Below, one piece after another: positions 1 to 7,142 of a stretch of DNA of 12,293 bases (position 1 is its first letter; each line of letters opens with the position of its first letter). Source of the DNA: Chromatiaceae bacterium (lineage in GTDB: Bacteria; Pseudomonadota; Gammaproteobacteria; Chromatiales; Chromatiaceae); assembly GCA_012962365.1 (NCBI GenBank), contig DTXR01000081.1, positions 1 to 12,293 on the forward strand, written 5' to 3'. Both the position numbers and the translations under genes were made by a program. The notes under the pieces were generated by a model, which was not told where the DNA came from, searched no databases, and saw only the letters and a list, made by a program, of their open reading frames with translations.

Positions 1-19
1 AACCAGCGGGTAAAAAGCC

Positions 20-628
20 ATGAAGATCCCCGGAAGACGTTATCTACTCTCCCTTTTCCTGCTGATTCTGCCTTCTCTGGTGTTCGCTTCCAGCATAAAG
101 CGGGCAGATATGGCAGAAATCATCGACGAGGCGCAGCTTGTTTTCGAAGGCCGGGTTGTTGGCAAGCGTGTCGAACATGTTCCCGGTACGCGAAGCGTTC
201 ATACCTGGGTCAGGTTCGAGATCCTGGATCTGATCAAAGGCCCGTATGAGCAGCGGTTCCTGGAGCTGTCATTCCTCGGTGGCAGCGCCGGTGATTTGCG
301 TGTTGAAGTTTCCGACATGCACATTCCCGAGATGGGAGAGCAGGGTGTCTATTTTGTGGAAGACACCGGCAGGCCCCTGGTCAACCCGCTGGTCGGCTGG
401 GCGCAAGGACATTTCCTGGTTCAGTACGACAAAAAGCTTCAGCGCCAGATGATCACCACCCTGGATGGGAAGCCAGTCTTTGATCTGGAATCCGGCCCTA
501 TGAAGACGCGTAAGCCTGAGATCAGCCGTGGCATCGCTCGTGGCGTTTTTACCGAACCCCAGGCAAGCCGGGCAGAGCCTCTGGATCCGGCCCGCTTCAA
601 GGCGCTGTTGCGTGGAGGTGTCCAATGA
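20..628 (+). CDS. Secreted protein of unknown function, partner gene of the matrixin protease
   Basis: A 202-residue protein with a clear Sec signal peptide: basic start (KIPGRR), hydrophobic stretch at about residues 8-21, and a likely cleavage after Ala23 (VFA|SS). No other membrane segment is visible and the mature part has no cysteine. The mature part looks beta-rich, with alternating hydrophobic residues (LVFEGRVVGKRVEH, 40-53; RVEVSDMHIPEMGEQGVYFV, 94-113) and the motif GWAQGHF at 126-132. Proteins with a similar 'EGxV...LKG...GE.....F....G...G.F' layout are, as I recall, common exported hypotheticals, often near proteases; that is memory, not a search. The last 4 bp overlap the metalloprotease gene (ATGA), so the two are almost certainly translated together. 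Inhibitor, chaperone or substrate-binding partner of the protease are all possible; none is shown. The ATG at 20 gives the complete signal peptide. Confidence 0.8.
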   Translation: MKIPGRRYLLSLFLLILPSLVFASSIKRADMAEIIDEAQLVFEGRVVGKRVEHVPGTRSVHTWVRFEILDLIKGPYEQRFLELSFLGGSAGDLRVEVSDMHIPEMGEQGVYFVEDTGRPLVNPLVGWAQGHFLVQYDKKLQRQMITTLDGKPVFDLESGPMKTRKPEISRGIARGVFTEPQASRAEPLDPARFKALLRGGVQ

Positions 629-1791
629 AAAGGTATATGCTCACAACCTTGTTTGCGTTGCTTCTCGGGTTTGGAAATGCAGCGGTTCACGCCTATGTGC
701 TGGTGGGCAGCAAATGGCCCGACGGACAGACATCCTTTCACTACAGCTTTTCCTATAAGGGTTCGGCGACCAGCCCCAGTGGTAAATCCTGGAACAAGGC
801 CTTTCAGGATGCGGCCAATGAATGGAACAATCAGACGGCGTTCAAGTTTTCTCTCGATACCAGTGATCCTTCACACCCCTGTGCGGGCGTAGGCAACTTT
901 CCCCAGGACGGGTACAGAAATGGCGCGGCGTTTTATGACAAGATCTGCAACCAGGTCGATGGAACCGAGGACGATTTTGGCAACCGGGTACTCGCCGTAA
1001 CCGTAAGTTACACCTTTAGCAGCAAGCCGGAAGAAAAGGTGGAAACAGATATTTTTGTCAACGATGCCGAATCCTGGGACATCTATGACGGTGTACTGCA
1101 GAGTGGCCGGTTCGATTTCAAGCGCATCGTCCTGCATGAGTTGGGGCATGCACTGGGGCTCGGACACGAGACATCCATGCCCGCTATCATGCAGCCCACA
1201 GTGAACGACATCCATACCCTGCAGTCCGATGACCTGGCTGGCGTGGCAGCCCTGTACGGCGATGCAGCGCCAGGAAATGAGCCTATCCGTATGGCCATCG
1301 AAGAGCCCTTCAACGGTGACGTGAAATCCGGTGTGAGCACGTTCCGGGGCTGGGTGGTTTCCAGGAACCCGCTCACTTCGCTCACCCTGTATCGGGATGG
1401 CATATTGTTCGGTCAGCTCGATCACAACGGCAGGCGCCCGGATGTTGCCGGCAGGTTTCCCGACTATCCGGATTCCCTGAACTCCGGTTTTGCCTTTGCA
1501 ACGAATTTCGGGAATTTTTCAGCCGGAAGCCATCAGTACAAATTGGTTGCACAGGATATTAGGGGCAATGTGCTGGAAAAGACTGTCAGTTTTACCATTT
1601 CGCGCTTCGACAATGCCTTCGTCAAAGACGATGCAGAGGTTTCTCTCAATGGTGCCAGCATCTCCTCCCCGGGGGGAAGCGACATCCGCATCGATCGAAT
1701 GCAACATGATGGCAAAGAGTATCGGGTGATACTTCGCTGGAAGAAAGCTAAACAAGGCTTTGATCCTGTTGAAATAACACGAACCAAATGA
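625..1791 (+). CDS. Matrixin-type (M10A-like) zinc metalloprotease, secreted
   Basis: A 388-residue exported peptidase. The signal peptide runs to about Ala23 (VHA|YV). The catalytic domain spans roughly residues 24-212 and carries the metzincin zinc site HELGHALGLGH at 171-181 (His171, His175 and His181 as ligands, Glu172 as catalytic base). A Met-turn candidate, Met189 in PAIMQP, follows 8 residues later, and the domain ends with DDLAGVAALYG, typical of matrixins. Cys86 and Cys108 are the only cysteines in the mature protein and could form a disulfide. I see no separate PRCGxPD-type cysteine-switch propeptide. Residues about 219-327 form an Ig-like module with RGWVVSRNPL and GRRPDVAGRFPDYPDSLNSGF, a pattern seen in bacterial secreted Ig domains. 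About 60 further residues follow, with no recognised domain. The start overlaps the stop of the upstream exported protein. The substrate is unknown; extracellular or periplasmic action is inferred from the signal peptide. Confidence 0.9.
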   Translation: MKRYMLTTLFALLLGFGNAAVHAYVLVGSKWPDGQTSFHYSFSYKGSATSPSGKSWNKAFQDAANEWNNQTAFKFSLDTSDPSHPCAGVGNFPQDGYRNGAAFYDKICNQVDGTEDDFGNRVLAVTVSYTFSSKPEEKVETDIFVNDAESWDIYDGVLQSGRFDFKRIVLHELGHALGLGHETSMPAIMQPTVNDIHTLQSDDLAGVAALYGDAAPGNEPIRMAIEEPFNGDVKSGVSTFRGWVVSRNPLTSLTLYRDGILFGQLDHNGRRPDVAGRFPDYPDSLNSGFAFATNFGNFSAGSHQYKLVAQDIRGNVLEKTVSFTISRFDNAFVKDDAEVSLNGASISSPGGSDIRIDRMQHDGKEYRVILRWKKAKQGFDPVEITRTK

Positions 1792-2682
<891 letters not shown>

Positions 2683-2709
2683 ACCTGACCATCAGAAATA
2701 AATCGGAAG

Positions 2710-2731
2710 CCGGGGTAATGCCCCGGTTTTT
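2710..2731 (+). terminator. Intrinsic terminator of adk
   Basis: CCGGGG (2710-2715) pairs with CCCCGG (2721-2726) around a 5-nt loop and is followed at once by five T (2727-2731). It lies 28 nt after the adk stop. The last T residues overlap the promoter of the thioredoxin gene. Confidence 0.9.
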
Positions 2732-2739
2732 GTTATACT
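2731..2739 (+). promoter_or_regulatory. Extended -10 promoter for the thioredoxin gene
   Basis: TGTTATACT matches the extended -10 form TGnTATAAT with one mismatch. No -35 box is recognisable at the proper distance, because that place is taken by the GC-rich terminator stem of adk; extended -10 promoters can work without one. Transcription would start near 2746, giving a leader of about 26 nt that holds a perfect AGGAGG at 2761-2766. Confidence 0.5.
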
Positions 2740-2771
2740 GACAAAAATTCAACGCATATCAGGAGGCCTGC

Positions 2772-3155
2772 GTGGCTGTTTTAGAACTGAACAAAGATAA
2801 CTTTGAAGACACCATCAACAACAATTCTTTCGTAATCATCGATTTCTGGGCTCCCTGGTGCGGTCCCTGCAAGAGCTTTGCGCCAACCTACGAAAAGGTA
2901 TCCGAAGATTTTCCCGACGTTGTATTTTCCAAGCTCAATACCGAAGACGAGCAGGAGATCGCGGCTCACTTCCAGATTCGCTCCATCCCTACGCTCATGA
3001 TCTTCCGGGACCAGATCATTATCTACAGCGAAGCTGGCGCCTTGCCGGAAGGCTCCTTCCGTCAGTTGGTGGAACAGGCCTCCAGTCTGGACATGGATGA
3101 CGTGCGCAAACAGATCGCCGAATCCGAATCCGGCGGCGGATCTGCCGACGCTTGA
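2772..3155 (+). CDS. Thioredoxin-family protein
   Basis: A 127-residue cytoplasmic thiol-disulfide protein, with no signal peptide or membrane segment. The active site WCGPCK is at residues 29-34 (Cys30, Cys33), with FWAP before it as in classical thioredoxins, and the cis-proline is Pro73 in SIPTLMIF. The fold covers about residues 1-107; after it comes a tail of about 20 residues ending in a Ser/Gly/acidic stretch (SESGGGSADA) that TrxA lacks. It has no N-terminal zinc ribbon, so it is not a full TrxC. The start is GTG with AGGAGG 5 nt upstream; GTG gives the normal thioredoxin N-terminus. It stands alone between two terminators with its own promoter, so partners cannot be read from an operon. 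General disulfide reduction is likely; whether it is the main thioredoxin of the cell cannot be told. Confidence 0.93.
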   Translation: MAVLELNKDNFEDTINNNSFVIIDFWAPWCGPCKSFAPTYEKVSEDFPDVVFSKLNTEDEQEIAAHFQIRSIPTLMIFRDQIIIYSEAGALPEGSFRQLVEQASSLDMDDVRKQIAESESGGGSADA

Positions 3156-3180
3156 TCGACGCATCTAGTCGATGCAGTTG

Positions 3181-3209
3181 AAACCGGAAGCCACGCTTCC
3201 GGTTTTTTT
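3181..3209 (+). terminator. Intrinsic terminator of the thioredoxin gene
   Basis: A perfect 10-bp stem AAACCGGAAG (3181-3190) / CTTCCGGTTT (3196-3205) with a 5-nt loop, and a run of seven T from 3203 to 3209. It lies 26 nt after the stop codon. A small extra inverted repeat (GCATC/GATGC, 3161-3175) sits between the stop and this stem. Confidence 0.95.
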
Positions 3210-3264
3210 GTTTACAGCTAAGGCGCAGCGTATGCGCAACGACTTCGAGGAATGACAATCACCC

Positions 3265-3738
3265 ATGCAATACCCCTGGATTTCCCGCTCTGATCGATTG
3301 TTGGACTACCTGCCCACGGTAGGGAAACTGCTTGATCTGTGCGAGGAAAACTATCATCTGTTGTTGCAGTTGGCGCCGCAGCTGTATCGGTTGCGGGGCG
3401 TGCATGCGTCCTGTCGTCCCGGGCATATGGATCTTTATCTCGAGGTACTGGAACAGACGCCTTACACGACAGTTGTTCACCTGACCTATTACTTTTCCCA
3501 TGAGGAAGACCAACGTGCGGACCCAGATGCGCTGTTGCGTGTTTACCATGATGCGCAGCAGATCGAGGTGATCAGCCTTCGCCAGAAGGCGCTTCCCATC
3601 GAGGCCAGCTACCAGCATCCCAGTCTCTATAACAAGTGGAAAATCAACGTGTTTCTGTCCAAATGGTTGTCTTTCTGCGGGATGCAGGGGCACCGTTTTT
3701 CAGAAGATGCGCAATTCTTGACTAAAAAGCATGGTTAA
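3265..3738 (+). CDS. DUF1249 (YqiB-like) protein of unknown function
   Basis: A 157-residue soluble protein without signal peptide or membrane segment. It matches the DUF1249 family, whose E. coli member is YqiB, by its layout: an N-terminal helix with LLDLCEENYHLLLQLAPQL (about 20-38), a middle beta segment, the motif LLRVYHDAQQIEVIS (about 90-104) and the C-terminal signature NKWKINVFLSKWLSFC (about 123-138). The biochemical role of the family is not known to me. In E. coli the gene lies beside cpdA and nudF; here it stands between a thioredoxin gene and iscR, so its context is not conserved. A possible ribosome site, GAGGA, lies 13 nt before the ATG, rather far. An ATG at 3252 is out of frame. 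No clear promoter is visible downstream of the preceding terminator. Confidence 0.88.
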   Translation: MQYPWISRSDRLLDYLPTVGKLLDLCEENYHLLLQLAPQLYRLRGVHASCRPGHMDLYLEVLEQTPYTTVVHLTYYFSHEEDQRADPDALLRVYHDAQQIEVISLRQKALPIEASYQHPSLYNKWKINVFLSKWLSFCGMQGHRFSEDAQFLTKKHG

Positions 3739-3748
3739 TGCTATTCTT

Positions 3749-3777
3749 AATTACCTAGTATTTTACTAAGTTATAAA
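3749..3777 (+). promoter_or_regulatory. Probable iscR promoter (-10 TATAAA)
   Basis: TATAAA at 3772-3777 matches the -10 consensus at 5 of 6 bases and would start transcription near 3784. The hexamer 17 bp upstream (3749-3754, AATTAC) is a poor -35 box. The region between is filled by the palindrome at 3750-3774, so a bound repressor would block RNA polymerase. The ribosome site GGAG is at 3795-3798, 8 nt before the iscR ATG. Confidence 0.45.
3750..3774 (+). promoter_or_regulatory. Putative IscR/Rrf2 operator (25-bp imperfect palindrome)
   Basis: The core is the perfect inverted repeat TAGTA (3756-3760) / TACTA (3764-3768) around TTT. Pairing continues outward with two mismatched positions (AC at 3753-3754 with GT at 3770-3771; AT at 3750-3751 with AT at 3773-3774). 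Total length and the AT-rich centre match the 25-bp layout of E. coli type-1 IscR sites (ends AT/AT, YY and RR flanks, AT-rich middle), but the inner half-sites read TAGT/ACTA instead of the usual GACT/AGTC. Its place over the promoter of an iscR gene supports negative autoregulation. The binding protein is inferred. Confidence 0.55.
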
Positions 3778-3806
3778 CACTCACAAAATACACTGGAGTT
3801 GAGAAC

Positions 3807-4280
3807 ATGAGATTGTCTACAAAAGGCCGCTATGCGGTAACTGCGATGCTTGATCTGGCATTAAACGGCCAAGACGGCCCGGTCACCCTTTCCGATATTT
3901 CGGAAAATCAGGGTATTTCCCTTTCCTACCTGGAACAGCTGTTCGCGGCCTTGCGCGCCAAGAAACTGGTTCGTGGCGTGCGCGGTCCGGGCGGCGGTTA
4001 TTTCCTGGGCAGAGAAGCCGACGAAATTTCCATCGCCAATATCATCTGCGCCGTAGACGAATGGGTTGAATTCACCCGTTGCCAGGGTAAAGAGGATTGC
4101 CGCGGCGGGCAGCGTTGCCTGACGCACAGCCTGTGGGATGACCTGAGTCGGCAAATATATGAATTTCTTGAGGAAATCAGTCTTGCCGATCTGGTGCGCC
4201 GGGGTCAGGAAGCCGATCATGGATGCCTCAAGGAGAAAGGTGACAGCATTCTGGATGATATTGCCGGACGGGCTGCATAA
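3807..4280 (+). CDS. iscR: Iron-sulfur cluster regulator IscR (Rrf2 family)
   Basis: A 157-residue winged-helix regulator that senses Fe-S status by carrying a [2Fe-2S] cluster. The N-terminus [19 protein letters not shown] and the recognition region [10 protein letters not shown] (37-46, including Glu43, implicated in E. coli in telling the two site classes apart) are nearly those of E. coli IscR, as is the wing VRGPGGGY (58-65). The cluster ligands Cys92, Cys98, Cys104 and His107 are all present with the same numbering as in E. coli, which separates it from most other Rrf2 proteins. Extra cysteines are at 81 and about 140. Unlike the classical arrangement, no iscS-iscU-iscA follows; the next gene is yceD, behind its own promoter. 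A palindrome upstream suggests autoregulation. It could be a second, stand-alone IscR copy; the window cannot show whether an isc operon exists elsewhere. Confidence 0.93.
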   Translation: MRLSTKGRYAVTAMLDLALNGQDGPVTLSDISENQGISLSYLEQLFAALRAKKLVRGVRGPGGGYFLGREADEISIANIICAVDEWVEFTRCQGKEDCRGGQRCLTHSLWDDLSRQIYEFLEEISLADLVRRGQEADHGCLKEKGDSILDDIAGRAA

Positions 4281-4307
4281 GTTCCCGTGAGCTATAAAGA
4301 ATACCCT

Positions 4308-4336
4308 TTGACCTGAAAGACGAATTTCAATATCAT
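4308..4336 (+). promoter_or_regulatory. Sigma-70 promoter of the yceD-rpmF-plsX-fab operon
   Basis: TTGACC (4308-4313, 5 of 6 matches) and TATCAT (4331-4336, 5 of 6) are separated by exactly 17 bp, the best promoter in the window. The expected start of transcription, 6-9 nt after the -10 box, is about 4342-4345, directly before the yceD ATG at 4346. No terminator is seen between iscR and this promoter, so readthrough from iscR may also contribute. Confidence 0.8.
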
Positions 4337-4345
4337 ACGCCGCTT

Positions 4346-4876
4346 ATGTTGCAGCGTATTCCCGATCGCGTAGATCCGTGGCGTCTGGCTGAGCAGGAGG
4401 AAACTCTTGAAGGTCATTTGAAACTGGGTTCGTTGCCGCGCCTGGCGCCGCTTCTGGCTAATGCCGATGGAGAAGCGGCGTTTGTTTTGACGTTTGGCAA
4501 GGATGTGCGCCGCAGGCTGGTCATCACGCTGAATGTCGGCGCGGAACTCATACTCGAATGTCAGCGTTGTCTGGAAGACATGGTGCTCAAGGTGGACAGT
4601 ACAGTTCGCCTTACGCCGGTGCGAGGCTTGCAGGAAGCTGAACAGTTGCCGGAAGAGCTGGATCCGATCATGCTCGGTGAAGGCGAGTATCTGGTAATTG
4701 CACGGTTGATCGAAGACGAGTTGTTGCTTGGCATTCCCTCGTCACCGCGACATGAACAACAGAATTGCAACAGGCAGAAAAGTGTGAAAGCGCATGAACT
4801 GCCTGAAGCTGAACCGAAAGAGGATAACCCTTTCGCCATTCTTGCCGGTCTTCAGACAGGTGAGAACGACAATTGA
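4346..4876 (+). CDS. yceD: YceD, DUF177 protein linked to 23S rRNA accumulation
   Basis: A 176-residue cytoplasmic protein of the YceD/DUF177 family. In E. coli and plants the family is linked to accumulation of 23S rRNA; the exact action is not settled. Visible signature: LECQRCLEDM at about 70-79, with the CxxC pair Cys72 and Cys75, a later RHEQQNC (Cys141), which may complete a metal site, and the C-terminal motif DNPFAILAGL (about 158-168). The N-terminus (RIPDRVDPWRLAEQ) lines up with the start of E. coli YceD, so the ATG at 4346 is well supported although no Shine-Dalgarno sequence precedes it and the promoter's -10 box ends only 9 nt upstream. The next gene, rpmF, follows after 21 nt, the conserved pairing of this family with ribosomal protein L32. 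Confidence 0.93.
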   Translation: MLQRIPDRVDPWRLAEQEETLEGHLKLGSLPRLAPLLANADGEAAFVLTFGKDVRRRLVITLNVGAELILECQRCLEDMVLKVDSTVRLTPVRGLQEAEQLPEELDPIMLGEGEYLVIARLIEDELLLGIPSSPRHEQQNCNRQKSVKAHELPEAEPKEDNPFAILAGLQTGENDN

Positions 4877-4897
4877 GAAATTGCAGGAGATAGCCCC

Positions 4898-5068
4898 ATG
4901 GCCGTACAGAAAAGTCGTAAAACCCCATCCCGTCGAGGCATGCGTCGTTCCCACGACAGCCTCAAGTCAGAAACCCTGTCTATCGATCCAACTTCCGGTG
5001 AGACGCACCTGCGTCACCATGTAAGCCCGGATGGCTTCTATCGCGGCCGCAAGGTTGTCAACGACTGA
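4898..5068 (+). CDS. rpmF: 50S ribosomal protein L32
   Basis: A 56-residue basic protein beginning [20 protein letters not shown], the conserved L32 start, with [19 protein letters not shown] near the end. It is a structural protein of the large ribosomal subunit. The E. coli type without zinc-binding cysteines is seen here: there is no cysteine at all, so it is the C-minus form. The ribosome site AGGAGA (4885-4890) lies 7 nt before the ATG, in clear contrast to yceD upstream. The gene lies 21 nt after yceD and 58 nt before plsX; the following hairpin may end part of the transcripts and so favour L32 over the lipid enzymes. Confidence 0.97.
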   Translation: MAVQKSRKTPSRRGMRRSHDSLKSETLSIDPTSGETHLRHHVSPDGFYRGRKVVND

Positions 5069-5093
5069 AGATGCAGCACCCGGTGTTGGGTCT

Positions 5094-5126
5094 GAACTCC
5101 GGCGTGACTAACCGGAGTTTCTTTTT
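5094..5126 (+). terminator. Terminator-like hairpin that also covers the plsX ribosome site
   Basis: AACTCCGG (5095-5102) pairs perfectly with CCGGAGTT (5112-5119) around a 9-nt loop, with an added G-U at the base (5094/5120) and the tract TCTTTTT (5120-5126). This fits an intrinsic terminator after rpmF. The GTG start of plsX follows directly at 5127, and its only Shine-Dalgarno candidate, GGAG at 5114-5117, is inside the right arm. The element could therefore reduce plsX both by early termination and by hiding the ribosome site. Partial readthrough must occur if the lipid genes depend on the upstream promoter. Confidence 0.75.
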
Positions 5127-6155
5127 GTGACTGAAAAAATCACGATTGCCCTGGATGCCATGGGTGGCGATCACGGTGTTTCCGTGGTCGTTCCCGCAGC
5201 GATCGCATACTTGAAAGAACATCCCAACCAGCGTTTGATTCTGGTCGGTGGGGAAGAAGCCATTCGACAATATCTTCCGGATAGCAAAGTCCCGGATAAC
5301 TTGAGCATTCACGCTGCTTCCCAGGAAGTCGGGATGAACGAACTGCCATCCCAGGCCTTACGCAAGAAGAAAGATTCTTCCATGCGCGTTGCCCTGGATC
5401 TGGTGAAGGCGGGTATGGCCGACGCTTGTGTCAGTGCCGGCAATACGGGGGCGCTCATGGCAACAGCGCGTTTCGTTCTCAAGATGTTGCCCAATGTTGA
5501 TCGTCCAGCGATCATCACCGCACTGCCGGCGGTCAATGGCCGCACCTGGATGCTGGATCTCGGGGCAAATGTCGATTGCAGTGCCGAGCACCTGTTTCAG
5601 TTTGCGGTCATGGGTTCTGAGCTGGTGACGGTCATCGATGGCATCGCCGCACCCAAGGTAGGGTTGCTGAACATCGGGCAGGAAGAAATCAAGGGTAACG
5701 AGCAGGTCAAAGGTGCCCATGAGCTTTTGCGCCACACTTCTCTAAACTACATGGGCTATGTGGAAGGGGATGACATCTATCTCAATGAAGAAGTGGATAT
5801 CGTCGTGACCGACGGCTTTATCGGCAATATCGCGCTCAAGACCAGCGAAGGCGTGGCCAAGATGATCCGCAGTAACCTCAAGGAAGAATTTAGCCGCAAT
5901 ATCCTGACCAAACTGTCCGCATTGATCGCTTTGCCGGTACTCAAGGGGCTGGGTCGTCGTATCGATCCACGGCGTTACAATGGTGCGAGCCTGCTTGGAC
6001 TGCGGGGCGTGGTAGTGAAAAGTCATGGGGGAACCGACGCGCTGGGCTATGCCCATGCCATCGATATTGCCGCCAAGGCCGTGCGTTCAGACATTGCTGC
6101 GCGTATCGAAGCTGGTGTGAGCAAACACCTTTCCGACCAGAGAGCGACTGCATGA
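5127..6155 (+). CDS. plsX: Phosphate acyltransferase PlsX
   Basis: A 342-residue enzyme (E. coli: 356) that converts acyl-ACP and phosphate to acyl-phosphate, the donor for PlsY in phosphatidic acid synthesis; it is peripheral at the inner membrane. Family motifs in order: [11 protein letters not shown] (7-17), [10 protein letters not shown] (102-111), LDLGANVDC (143-151), [13 protein letters not shown] (180-192), VTDGFIGN (227-234), [11 protein letters not shown] (284-294) and VKSHGG (297-302). The start is GTG; it gives the conserved N-terminus and no better start exists nearby. The Shine-Dalgarno GGAG lies 9 nt upstream inside a hairpin. The stop overlaps the start of fabH by 4 bp (ATGA), so both are translationally coupled. 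Relative to E. coli PlsX it is somewhat shorter, mainly in the loop before the YNGA motif and at the C-terminus. Confidence 0.97.
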   Translation: MTEKITIALDAMGGDHGVSVVVPAAIAYLKEHPNQRLILVGGEEAIRQYLPDSKVPDNLSIHAASQEVGMNELPSQALRKKKDSSMRVALDLVKAGMADACVSAGNTGALMATARFVLKMLPNVDRPAIITALPAVNGRTWMLDLGANVDCSAEHLFQFAVMGSELVTVIDGIAAPKVGLLNIGQEEIKGNEQVKGAHELLRHTSLNYMGYVEGDDIYLNEEVDIVVTDGFIGNIALKTSEGVAKMIRSNLKEEFSRNILTKLSALIALPVLKGLGRRIDPRRYNGASLLGLRGVVVKSHGGTDALGYAHAIDIAAKAVRSDIAARIEAGVSKHLSDQRATA

Positions 6156-7129
6156 GCATGTTTTCCAGAATCGCGGGAACAGGCAGTTTTTTGCCCGAGA
6201 AGGTGCTGAGCAACCACGATCTGGAAAAGATGGTGGAAACGTCTGACCAGTGGATTCAGGAACGCACCGGCATCAAGAAACGCCATATTGCTGAAACGGG
6301 TCAGACGACCTGTGATCTGGCCGAACAGGCCGCCATCCGCGCCCTTAAAGCGGCCGGGAAGACCGCTGAAGACCTGGATCTCATCGTCGTGGCAACCACT
6401 ACATCGGACAAGATTTTTCCCAGCACCGCCTGTCTGCTGCAACAGCGGCTCGGTAATCATGGCTGTGCCGCATTCGATATCCAGGCAGTCTGCACCGGTT
6501 TCGTCTACGCGACGGGGGTGGCGGACAAATTCATCAAGACAGGTGCTGCGCGCACCGCATTGGTCGTCGGCGCGGAAACATTGTCCCGCATTACCGACTG
6601 GACGGATCGTGGTACCTGCATCCTGTTTGGCGATGGCGCGGGAGCTGTCGTACTTGAGGCATCAGAGGAACCGGGTATCCTGTCCACGCATCTCCATGCA
6701 GATGGTGCTTATGAAGAATTGCTGCACGTCCCCGGCGGTATCTCAAAGGGGTTCGAAATGGAAGCCGATGGGATAGACCCGCACTTCATGCAAATGAAAG
6801 GCAACGAAGTGTTCAAGATGGCCGTCAATACACTGGGACGCATCGTCGATGAAACCCTGGCCGCCAACGGCATGAAAAAATCCGATATCGACTGGCTGGT
6901 TCCTCACCAGGCAAATATCCGCATCATCAAGGCAACTGCCCGGAAGCTCTCCATGGACATGGACAACGTGGTGGTCACCGTGGATGAGCATGGCAATACC
7001 TCTGCGGCATCCGTACCCCTGGCGCTGGATACCGCCGTCAGGGACGGGCGTATCAAACGTGGTGAAACTCTGCTGCTGGAAGCCTTTGGCGGGGGATTCA
7101 CCTGGGGCTCCATTCTTATCAACTATTGA
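6152..7129 (+). CDS. fabH: Beta-ketoacyl-ACP synthase III
   Basis: A 325-residue thiolase-fold enzyme that condenses acetyl-CoA with malonyl-ACP, the first condensation of type II fatty acid synthesis. The catalytic triad is complete: Cys114 in [12 protein letters not shown], His252 in VPHQANIRI and Asn282 in [10 protein letters not shown]. Other family stretches are [15 protein letters not shown] (34-48), [10 protein letters not shown] (160-169) and [11 protein letters not shown] near the C-terminus. The ATG at 6152 is chosen because AGAGAG (6139-6144) lies 7 nt before it; a second ATG two codons later (6158) is possible. It overlaps plsX by 4 bp and ends 13 nt before fabD. Some gammaproteobacteria such as Pseudomonas lack fabH at this place, so its presence gives the E. 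coli-type order. Confidence 0.98.
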   Translation: MSMFSRIAGTGSFLPEKVLSNHDLEKMVETSDQWIQERTGIKKRHIAETGQTTCDLAEQAAIRALKAAGKTAEDLDLIVVATTTSDKIFPSTACLLQQRLGNHGCAAFDIQAVCTGFVYATGVADKFIKTGAARTALVVGAETLSRITDWTDRGTCILFGDGAGAVVLEASEEPGILSTHLHADGAYEELLHVPGGISKGFEMEADGIDPHFMQMKGNEVFKMAVNTLGRIVDETLAANGMKKSDIDWLVPHQANIRIIKATARKLSMDMDNVVVTVDEHGNTSAASVPLALDTAVRDGRIKRGETLLLEAFGGGFTWGSILINY

Positions 7130-7142
7130 TCGTTTCTCCTTT

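Noticed and set aside
3211..3236. Promoter for the DUF1249 gene (TTTACA as -35)
   Set aside because: No acceptable -10 box lies 16-18 bp downstream; the nearest candidate (TATGCG) is only 14 bp away.
4300..4325. Possible type-2 IscR site overlapping the -35 box of the yceD promoter
   Set aside because: Only the left half (AATACCCTTTG) resembles the known pattern; the right half does not, so the match may be chance.
6984..7142. Upstream extension of the fabD frame by 53 codons inside fabH
   Set aside because: The family N-terminus starts at the ATG at 7143; the added part is fabH sequence read in another frame.
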